Origin: SAR86 cluster bacterium
GTDB taxonomy: Bacteria > Pseudomonadota > Gammaproteobacteria > SAR86 > D2472
Direction: 5' to 3'
Assembly: GCA_029248485.1 (NCBI GenBank)
Contig: JAQWJG010000010.1
Span: 1-5,925 of the forward strand
Length of the DNA: 5,925 bases
Shown piece after piece: positions 1-4,986 of the stretch (the stretch's first letter is position 1; each line of letters begins with the position of its first letter). The translations under genes were made by a program, and so were the position numbers. Below the pieces are notes generated by a model. That model ran no database searches and was not told the origin of the DNA. It worked only from the letters and a program-made list of their open reading frames with translations.

Positions 1-594
1 CCACTCAACTGTCATATCCATTACCAATTGCATTTCATCAAAATTATAAGCTGATAAATGCTCATCAAGTGGACCTAACCATTCTTTCAGCGGTCGGACA
101 TCGGGATTAAGAGAATACATAATCCATCCATTCCATTCTTCACAAGGAAGTTCATCTAAATGCAAAGATGGGTCACACAGTCCCTGAGGAAAAGTTTCTG
201 GATCAGGGCTATCAACTCTTTGCCCTTTAGCATCATACTGCCAGCGATGATAACCACACTTAAGAGTACCATCCATTAAGATACCACTTTTTTCTTGAGC
301 TAATTGATTACCTCTATGCTTACATACATTATGAAATGCTCTTACCTTTCCGTCCTCTCCTCTGGTCATTAAAATTGACCAATTTCCAATTTCACATGTC
401 GTATAGCTATTCGGCTCTTTTATGTCTTGCGATAAACCACCACGGAGCCAGATTTTTGTCCAAATATGATCCCACTCAAGTTTCATAAACTCTTTACTTG
501 TATATCTTTCTTTTGGAATTCTAGAATAATCTAAATTAGGTTCTGGCGCTTTATCTCCAAGTGATCCTGGTTCAGCATAACGTATTAAAGCCAT
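1..594 (-). CDS. Rieske-type aromatic-ring-hydroxylating oxygenase alpha subunit, 3' part cut by window edge
   Basis: The reading frame is open from an ATG at 594 to base 1, giving 198 visible residues. GGAG (601-604) lies 6 bases upstream of the ATG, which supports this start. Residues 91-116 carry a Rieske [2Fe-2S] motif: C91-x-H93, then C113-x2-H116, in the contexts CKHRG and CGYHRW. These correspond to the CPHRG and CPYHGW of typical family members. The following stretch, EEWNGWIMYSLNPD (152-165), matches the conserved strand after the Rieske domain. The visible part ends at TVEW, just before where the family normally has the NWK...EN..D.YH region with the mononuclear Fe ligands, so roughly half of a protein of about 400 residues is missing. 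Such enzymes use electrons from a reductase to hydroxylate or O-demethylate aromatic or other organic substrates in the cytoplasm. No reductase is visible. The Rieske loop has 19 residues between H93 and C113, slightly longer than the usual 15-17. Family assignment is firm; the substrate is unknown. Confidence 0.93.
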   Translation of the reverse strand, partial: MALIRYAEPGSLGDKAPEPNLDYSRIPKERYTSKEFMKLEWDHIWTKIWLRGGLSQDIKEPNSYTTCEIGNWSILMTRGEDGKVRAFHNVCKHRGNQLAQEKSGILMDGTLKCGYHRWQYDAKGQRVDSPDPETFPQGLCDPSLHLDELPCEEWNGWIMYSLNPDVRPLKEWLGPLDEHLSAYNFDEMQLVMDMTVEW

Positions 595-620
595 TAATTT
601 CTCCAAATAAAATTTAAGAC

Positions 621-650
621 AATATATCTAATAATTTTATTAGATGTCTA
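621..650 (-). promoter_or_regulatory. Candidate sigma70-type promoter for the Rieske gene
   Basis: Read on the minus strand, TAGACA (650-645, five of six matches to TTGACA) is followed after 18 bases by TATATT (626-621, five of six matches to TATAAT). Transcription would start near base 614, leaving a leader of about 20 bases that includes the GGAG at 604-601 before the ATG at 594. In such an AT-rich stretch chance matches are common, so this is a candidate only. Confidence 0.4.
626..645. repeat. Perfect 9-bp inverted repeat filling the promoter spacer; candidate operator
   Basis: ATCTAATAA (626-634) and TTATTAGAT (637-645) are exact reverse complements separated by TT. The dyad occupies the spacer between the candidate -35 and -10 hexamers of the oxygenase promoter and overlaps each by one base. 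A repressor bound here would block polymerase. A spacer dyad is also the position used by MerR-type activators, which normally have 19-20 bp spacers. It is AT-rich, so chance is possible. Confidence 0.45.
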
Positions 651-716
651 GCATTATTAATAAGAATAAATTTAAAAAATTGAACAAGAAATGTAAAGGG
701 TATGTTTTTTTTGATA

Positions 717-728
717 CGCAATATTGCG
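717..728. repeat. Perfect 12-bp palindrome CGCAATATTGCG; candidate operator
   Basis: The sequence is its own reverse complement with no spacer, and it contains the only CG-flanked symmetry in an otherwise AT-rich intergenic region. It lies 2 bases upstream of the candidate -35 hexamer of the plus-strand operon, where a regulator would be well placed to act. Its arms are too short and unspaced for a terminator hairpin. Its role as a protein binding site is inferred from symmetry and position. Confidence 0.45.
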
Positions 729-730
729 CC

Positions 731-759
731 TTGACCATTTAGCAATAGAAGTCTTGAAT
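731..759 (+). promoter_or_regulatory. Candidate promoter for the VOC-MDR-ThuA genes
   Basis: TTGACC (731-736, five of six matches to the -35 consensus) is followed after 17 bases by TTGAAT (754-759, four of six matches to the -10 consensus). This would give a start near 766 and a very short leader that still includes the AAGGAGG at 768-774. The -10 is poor, so confidence is low, but the spacing and the palindrome just upstream support it. Confidence 0.3.
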
Positions 760-779
760 AGATTTGCAAGGAGGGTTTG

Positions 780-1313
780 ATGGAAAAAAAATTTGGACCA
801 ATAATGCAAATGGGTTTTATTGTTGAAGACATGGATATTGCAATTGATTTTTGGACAAAGAAAATGAATGTTGGACCGTTTATTAAATTAGAAGGCATTG
901 AGCTCATAGATCAATATTACAAAGGAAAGCCAGCAGACTTAGATTTTTCCGGCGCACTATCTTATTCAGGAAGCATGCAAATTGAATTAATCAAACAACA
1001 TTGTGATACGCCATCTTTATATAATGAATATGTAAATAATGAAAAGGGAGGACTTCATCACTTATGTTGCCTAACTCAAGATATTGAAAATGACATTCGT
1101 ATTTTAGAATCTCAGGGCTATATAAATTTACAAGGTGGTAAAACTCAAGATAATGGTCAGTTTGCCTATTTAGACACACCTGAGAGAGAAAGACCGATCT
1201 TTGAACTTACTCAACTATCTGAGGGAGGATTGACTTTTTTTGCAATGATAGAAGAAGCTGCAAAAAATTGGGACAAAAAAACAACCCTAATGGAAGCTGA
1301 AATTATACTTTGA
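780..1313 (+). CDS. VOC (glyoxalase/dioxygenase-fold) protein, copy 1
   Basis: This encodes 177 residues. I chose the ATG at 780 over an in-frame TTG at 777 because AAGGAGG (768-774) is 5 bases from the ATG and the second copy starts with the same MEKKFGP. The pattern fits one vicinal-oxygen-chelate domain: a first strand QMGFIVED (10-17) followed by FW and GPF, then QIEL (67-70), GLHHLC (91-96) and FELTQL (141-146). By analogy with methylmalonyl-CoA epimerase and related Glyoxalase_4 proteins, probable metal ligands are Q10 (where many relatives have His), E69, H94 and E142. VOC enzymes perform isomerisation, lyase or ring-cleavage chemistry on metal-chelated substrates in the cytoplasm. Reaction and substrate cannot be read here. 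It is probably the first gene of the plus-strand operon, with 57 bases to its paralogue. The C-terminal 30 residues, with KNWDKKT (162-168), lie beyond the core fold and are shared by both copies. Confidence 0.88.
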   Translation: MEKKFGPIMQMGFIVEDMDIAIDFWTKKMNVGPFIKLEGIELIDQYYKGKPADLDFSGALSYSGSMQIELIKQHCDTPSLYNEYVNNEKGGLHHLCCLTQDIENDIRILESQGYINLQGGKTQDNGQFAYLDTPERERPIFELTQLSEGGLTFFAMIEEAAKNWDKKTTLMEAEIIL

Positions 1314-1370
1314 TTAATAAAAACTAATATAGAATAAACCACATACTTATTAATATAATAGGAGGATTAA

Positions 1371-1907
1371 ATGGAAAAGAAATTTGGACCAATGATGCAG
1401 ATGGCGTTTGTTGTTGAAGACTTTGATAAACCAATTGAGTTTTGGACACAAAAGATGAATATAGGACCATTTTTTAAGTTAGAGCACCTGAAAGTAAAAG
1501 ATGTATATTATATGGATCAGACAACAAATCTAGACTTTTCTGTCGCTATTGCCTACACAGGAAATATGCAAATTGAACTGGTTAATCAACATTGCGATAC
1601 ACCATCTATATATAATGAATATGTCAATAATGAAAAAGGACCTCTGCATCACTTATGCACCCTTACTGATGATTTTGACAATGATGTTCGTATTTTAGAA
1701 TCTCAAGGATATATTAATCTTCAGGGTGGTAAAACTCAAGATAATGGAAAGTTTGCATATCTCGATACAAAGGATAGGGAAGGTCCTATTCTTGAAATAG
1801 CTCAACTCTCAGAAGCTGGTCTTGGATTTTTTGATATCATGCAGGAAGCATCAAAAAATTGGGACAAAAAAACAGCAGTAATGGATATTGGAGAGGTCAG
1901 AGTCTAA
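1371..1907 (+). CDS. VOC (glyoxalase/dioxygenase-fold) protein, copy 2
   Basis: This encodes 178 residues from an ATG preceded by AGGAGG (1360-1365) at 5 bases. It aligns without gaps to the upstream copy over 177 residues, with about 119 identities by hand count. The presumed metal-binding positions Q10, E69, H94 and E142 are all kept, so both copies are probably active. Near-invariant blocks are YNEYVNNEKG (81-90) and SQGYINLQGGKTQDNG (111-126). Residues 41-50 and the last ten residues differ most, which would suit different substrate preference or a heterodimer. Intact frames and conserved ligands argue against decay of either copy. The next gene, a dehydrogenase, starts 76 bases downstream with no terminator seen between them, so co-transcription is likely. 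Family is clear from the motifs; the reaction is unknown. Confidence 0.88.
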   Translation: MEKKFGPMMQMAFVVEDFDKPIEFWTQKMNIGPFFKLEHLKVKDVYYMDQTTNLDFSVAIAYTGNMQIELVNQHCDTPSIYNEYVNNEKGPLHHLCTLTDDFDNDVRILESQGYINLQGGKTQDNGKFAYLDTKDREGPILEIAQLSEAGLGFFDIMQEASKNWDKKTAVMDIGEVRV

Positions 1908-1983
1908 AACTCAATAAATTAAAAAAATAGTTAAAATTATTAAAAAAGAAATATCAAAGAAATTTATCAATTAGGAGTAAATT

Positions 1984-3024
1984 ATGAAAGCCGCAGTATT
2001 TAAGGAACCTGGAAAACCATTATCAATAGAAAATGTTAAAGACCCTATATGTGGTGAAAATGAAATGATATTAAAGGTCGAGCAGTGCGGTATTTGCGGA
2101 ACTGACCTACATGCGAGCGACGGAGGTTCAATGGAGCCAGAGACTGGAACTATTTTTGGTCATGAGTTCAGTGGGGAAATAGTAGAGATAGGAAAAAATA
2201 TTGAATCATCACTAAAGATTGGCGATCCAGCTGTTTCACTTCCCTTTATTTCTTGTGGAAAGTGTCAGCATTGCATGAATGGTAATCCATTTTTTTGTTC
2301 AACAAATATGCAATCAACTGGTATGGGGCCAGAAGTTCAAGGTGGATATGCTGAATATGTGAGGATTGGTTTACCAGAAAGTATTAAAATCCCGAAAGGT
2401 GTGAGCTGGGATTTTGCAACACTAGTGGAGCCATTGGCTGTTGGTCTTCATGGAGTTAGAATCTCTAAATTTAAACAAGGTCATCGAGCTTTAGTAATTG
2501 GAGCGGGTCCAATTGGGCTTGCTACAATTCAGTGGCTAAGATTTTTTGGAGCTAGACATATTGTTGTTGCTGAAATTTCTGAAGAAAGAAAGGCAATGGC
2601 TGAGAAAATGGGCGCCTCTCTAGTTATTGATGGAAAAACTCCAGCCGAGGAACTAGCCAATATATATCAAGAAGAAACTGGTGGCTCGCCAGATATAATT
2701 TTTGAATGCGCTGGAATTCCAACTGTTATTCAAAATTGTTTAGAAATAGCCGCTCCATTTTCAGAAATAGTTGTAATAGGAGTATGCGATAAACCAGATA
2801 CATTCATGCCTTTTCTTGGGATAATTAAAGAATTAACATTAAAATTTGCTATTGCTTATGTGAAAGATGATTTCCAATTTACTATTGATATGATGGAACA
2901 AGGAAGAATCAATCCAGCACAAATGATAAGTCAGCAAATAGGTTTTGACACATTACCAACCACCTTTGAATCACTCAAAACTTCAAAGGATCAATGTAAA
3001 GTTATGATATGTCCAAATCATTAG
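1984..3024 (+). CDS. Zinc-dependent medium-chain alcohol/polyol dehydrogenase (MDR family)
   Basis: This encodes 346 residues, normal for the family. AGGAG (1973-1977) sits 6 bases before the ATG. The N-terminal GroES-like domain has the catalytic zinc site: C38 in CGICGTDLH, then H60-E61 in GHEFSG, with E149 in VEPLAVGLHG. Four cysteines, C91, C94, C97 and C105, form the structural zinc lobe. The Rossmann domain shows GAGPIG (173-178). An acidic residue at the end of the second strand (E197, in VVAEIS) favours NAD+ over NADP+. The overall pattern is closest to the sorbitol, threonine and butanediol dehydrogenase branch, which oxidises secondary alcohols to ketones in the cytoplasm. The exact substrate is not determined; a 2,3-butanediol-type role would fit the acetoin-type E1 genes downstream, but a sugar or diol intermediate is equally possible. 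The end of the gene overlaps the ThuA-like gene by 16 bases, which points to coupled translation. Confidence 0.93.
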   Translation: MKAAVFKEPGKPLSIENVKDPICGENEMILKVEQCGICGTDLHASDGGSMEPETGTIFGHEFSGEIVEIGKNIESSLKIGDPAVSLPFISCGKCQHCMNGNPFFCSTNMQSTGMGPEVQGGYAEYVRIGLPESIKIPKGVSWDFATLVEPLAVGLHGVRISKFKQGHRALVIGAGPIGLATIQWLRFFGARHIVVAEISEERKAMAEKMGASLVIDGKTPAEELANIYQEETGGSPDIIFECAGIPTVIQNCLEIAAPFSEIVVIGVCDKPDTFMPFLGIIKELTLKFAIAYVKDDFQFTIDMMEQGRINPAQMISQQIGFDTLPTTFESLKTSKDQCKVMICPNH

Positions 3025-3875
3025 ATATTGACGAGGAGCTAGAAAAAGGTAGAAAGTTTGGAAATCAAACTTTTACAAAAGGTGATGAAAATAACCTTTT
3101 AGTAATAACTCGGGGACACCCATTTGAGAGAGATCCTTTTTTTGAGATGATTGATTCACTTGGTTTCCAGTGGAGCCATATTGAACATCCGGCAGCTCAA
3201 AACTTTTTTGAGGCTGATAATATAAAAAAATATAATGCTATTCTTTTTTATGATATGCCAGGACTAAATTTTGAATCAAACCCAAATGAAGAATCTTTTT
3301 TTGTTAATCCCCCTGAACATTTCAAAAAAAATTTTATAGATAGACTGAACGATGGCATTGGATGTGTCTTTTTACATCATTCACTTGCGGGATGGCCATT
3401 GTGGGAGGAGTATAGTGAAATAGTTGGAGGAAAATTCTTATATAAACCAGGAAAAGTTAGAGGAGTTGAGTCCCCTGACTCAGGTTATCGTCACTTTGTT
3501 GACTATAAGGTTATGCCAGTTGAAGACCATCCTATAACTAAAGGATTAGAAGAGTTTGAAATTGAAGATGAACTTTATCTTGCTCATGTTTTTGAAGATT
3601 CCATCAATCCAATTTTAAAAAGTAATTATAGCTTCAAAAGAGATAATTTTTATTCAGCATCAAATGCCTTAGCTGGAAATCTTAACTCGAATGAGAATTG
3701 GAATCATGATGATGGAAGTAATCTTGTTGGGTGGACAAAAAATTATAAAAAAAGTGCCATTACTTATTTGCAATTTGGTGATGGGGTTAAATCATATAAG
3801 AATGAAAATGTAAGAAATCTTATAAGACGATCGATAAGTTGGGTCATAAAAGAAACTGCTGATTTAAAAAAATGA
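3009..3875 (+). CDS. ThuA-like protein (trehalose-utilisation/class I amidotransferase-like fold)
   Basis: This encodes 288 residues. The ATG at 3009 is the first usable start, since an in-frame stop lies at 2997-2999. No strong Shine-Dalgarno box is near; AAAGGA at 2985-2990 is 18 bases away, so translation probably depends on ribosomes finishing the dehydrogenase at 3024. Motifs of the ThuA family are visible: NLLVITRGHPFERD (29-42) as the first strand and loop, YNAILFYDMPG (75-85), GIGCVFLHHSLAGWPLW (116-132), EYSEIVGGKF (134-143), HPITKGL (174-180), DELY (187-190) and TYLQFGDG (252-259). The position used for a nucleophile cysteine in true glutamine amidotransferases is not occupied by a recognisable GC[GN]G elbow, as is usual for ThuA proteins. 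ThuA was named from rhizobial trehalose/sucrose catabolism, where it works with a dehydrogenase and keto-sugars; the biochemical role of most members is unknown. No signal peptide is seen, so a cytoplasmic location is likely. Confidence 0.85.
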   Translation: MSKSLDIDEELEKGRKFGNQTFTKGDENNLLVITRGHPFERDPFFEMIDSLGFQWSHIEHPAAQNFFEADNIKKYNAILFYDMPGLNFESNPNEESFFVNPPEHFKKNFIDRLNDGIGCVFLHHSLAGWPLWEEYSEIVGGKFLYKPGKVRGVESPDSGYRHFVDYKVMPVEDHPITKGLEEFEIEDELYLAHVFEDSINPILKSNYSFKRDNFYSASNALAGNLNSNENWNHDDGSNLVGWTKNYKKSAITYLQFGDGVKSYKNENVRNLIRRSISWVIKETADLKK

Positions 3876-4005
3876 CCAAGTATGTTAAGATTTTATTAAG
3901 TTAAATTTAATTATAGTAAAATTTTTAATTTTTAATTGAAATTAAGAAAAAAAAACATTTTAATCCATAATCTCAATTATACGATTTTAAAGAAGGGGAC
4001 TAGAA
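3876..4005. other. AT-rich gap between the ThuA-like gene and the E1 genes
   Basis: These 130 bases are nearly all A and T. They contain a run of nine A (3947-3955), a TTTTTAA direct repeat (3922-3935), and a weak A/T stem (3929-3937 with 3940-3948) that is followed by A and not T, so it is not a standard intrinsic terminator. TATAGT (3912-3917) resembles a -10 box but has no good -35. A new transcription start for the E1 genes is plausible given the gap length, though not demonstrated. AAGGGG (3993-3998) is the ribosome binding site of the next gene, 7 bases before its ATG. Confidence 0.5.
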
Positions 4006-4974
4006 ATGCAACTAGCTAGAGAAGAACTCGAACAAGCCTATCGCCAAATGAAAACCATCAGAGATTTTGAAGATCATCTTCATAGAGAAATAGCCAAAGG
4101 AACTATAGGAGGGTTTACCCATCTTTATGGTGGCCAAGAAGCTATAGCTGTAGGTGTTTGTGAAAATTTAAGAGACACAGATTATATTACATCAACCCAT
4201 AGGGGTCATGGTCACTGCATAGCGAAAGGTTGTGATGTCAAAGGTATGATGAAAGAATTATATGGTCGTGCAGATGGCTTATGTAAAGGTAAAGGCGGCT
4301 CAATGCACGTTGCAGATATGGATGTTGGAATGTTAGGTGCTAACGGTATTGTTGGTGGCGGACCTCCTCTTGCAACAGGTGCCGCATTAGCTGCAAAACT
4401 TGATGCACAAGGTGGCGTAGCGTTATCTTTTGGTGGCGATGGTTCATGTAACCAAGGTCCTGTTTTTGAATCAATGAATATCGCAGCTATCCTTAATTTA
4501 CCTAGTATATATGTTTATGAAAATAATCGGTATTCAGAGCACACAGGTTCATCCTATGTTATTGCTTCAGAAAGTATTGCAAGCCGTGTAGAAGGTTTTG
4601 GAATTCATACTGTAAAGGCTAATGGTTTTGATTTCTTTGAAGTACACGAAGTAATGAAAGAATTAATTGCACTTGCGAGAGAAGGTAAGGGGCCATGTGC
4701 AGTTGAATTTGAAACAACTAGATTTTATGGTCACTTTGAAGGTGATCCACAAAATTATAGAGGGCCTGATGAAGTTAAGAACGATAGAGAAAATAATGAT
4801 TGTATTAAAATCTTCCGTTCAAAAGTAACAGAGGCAGGACTTCTTAGTGATGAAGATCTAGATAAAATTGATAATGAAGTTGGCGAATTAATAGAGCAAT
4901 CAGCTGAAGAAGCTGCTGCTGCACCTGTTCCATCGCCTGAAGAAGTAACAACAGACGTTTACGTCTCATATTAA
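4006..4974 (+). CDS. acoA: Thiamine-diphosphate dehydrogenase E1 component alpha subunit, acetoin dehydrogenase type
   Basis: This encodes 322 residues, the usual length for AcoA-type alpha subunits. The thiamine diphosphate and Mg binding motif runs from GDG (144-146) to NN (173-174). Other family blocks are THRGHGHCIAKG (64-75), GKGGSMHVAD (95-104), GANGIVGGG (111-119) and a phosphorylation-loop equivalent RFYGHFEGDPQNYR (239-252). The HCIAKG and GANGIVGGG blocks resemble acetoin dehydrogenase more than classical pyruvate dehydrogenase E1 alpha. With the beta subunit it forms the alpha2beta2 E1 that decarboxylates or cleaves its substrate and passes the acyl group to lipoyl-E2 in the cytoplasm. 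The beta gene begins 12 bases downstream, so the two are co-translated. Glycine codons are mostly GGT/GGC, unlike the GGA-rich ThuA-like gene upstream. The E1 family is certain; acetoin as substrate is inferred, and pyruvate or another 2-oxo acid is possible. Confidence 0.93.
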   Translation: MQLAREELEQAYRQMKTIRDFEDHLHREIAKGTIGGFTHLYGGQEAIAVGVCENLRDTDYITSTHRGHGHCIAKGCDVKGMMKELYGRADGLCKGKGGSMHVADMDVGMLGANGIVGGGPPLATGAALAAKLDAQGGVALSFGGDGSCNQGPVFESMNIAAILNLPSIYVYENNRYSEHTGSSYVIASESIASRVEGFGIHTVKANGFDFFEVHEVMKELIALAREGKGPCAVEFETTRFYGHFEGDPQNYRGPDEVKNDRENNDCIKIFRSKVTEAGLLSDEDLDKIDNEVGELIEQSAEEAAAAPVPSPEEVTTDVYVSY

Positions 4975-4978
4975 GGAG
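4973..4978 (+). promoter_or_regulatory. Ribosome binding site of the E1 beta gene, overlapping the alpha stop codon
   Basis: AAGGAG shares its first two bases with the TAA stop (4972-4974) of the alpha gene and is 8 bases from the ATG at 4987. This fusion of stop and Shine-Dalgarno decides the beta start and favours balanced production of the two subunits. Confidence 0.8.
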
Positions 4979-4986
4979 AATTAATA

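Larger units (their letters stand above)
595..779. promoter_or_regulatory. Divergent intergenic control region between the Rieske gene and the VOC gene set
   Basis: This 185-base region separates the minus-strand oxygenase from the plus-strand VOC-MDR-ThuA genes. It is very AT-rich. It holds two perfect dyads (626-645 and 717-728) and promoter-like hexamer pairs pointing both ways. The minus-strand ORF that crosses it has no convincing ribosome binding site and lies antisense to the VOC gene, so I treat the region as non-coding. The arrangement suggests shared control of both transcription units, probably by a regulator encoded outside the window. That is inference from layout. Confidence 0.6.
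780..1907 (+). repeat. Tandem gene duplication of the VOC gene
   Basis: The two VOC genes are direct repeats offset by 591 bases and stay in register over the whole coding length without indels. DNA identity is high in blocks such as 1098-1156 against 1689-1747, which differ mainly at third codon positions. The intergenic sequences are not alike apart from the Shine-Dalgarno box. The divergence indicates an old duplication maintained by selection, or two related genes brought together, and not a recent amplification. Confidence 0.85.

Noticed and set aside
777..779. TTG as start of VOC copy 1
   Set aside because: The ATG at 780 has better spacing from AAGGAGG and matches the start of the second copy.
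614..907. 97-residue minus-strand open frame crossing the divergent region and the VOC start
   Set aside because: It lies antisense to the VOC gene with its strong ribosome binding site, has low-complexity hydrophobic composition and shows no family motif.
991..1179. 62-residue minus-strand open frame inside VOC copy 1
   Set aside because: It is fully antisense to a well-supported gene and has no recognisable motif.
1313..1354. ATTAATAA / TTATTAAT inverted repeat between the VOC genes
   Set aside because: The arms are A/T only, 8 bases long and 26 bases apart, so chance is likely in this composition.
2994..2996. Upstream ATG for the ThuA-like gene
   Set aside because: It is in frame but is followed at once by a TAA stop.
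3929..3948. Hairpin as a terminator after the ThuA-like gene
   Set aside because: The stem is almost all A-T, includes a G-U pair, and is followed by A residues with no T tract.
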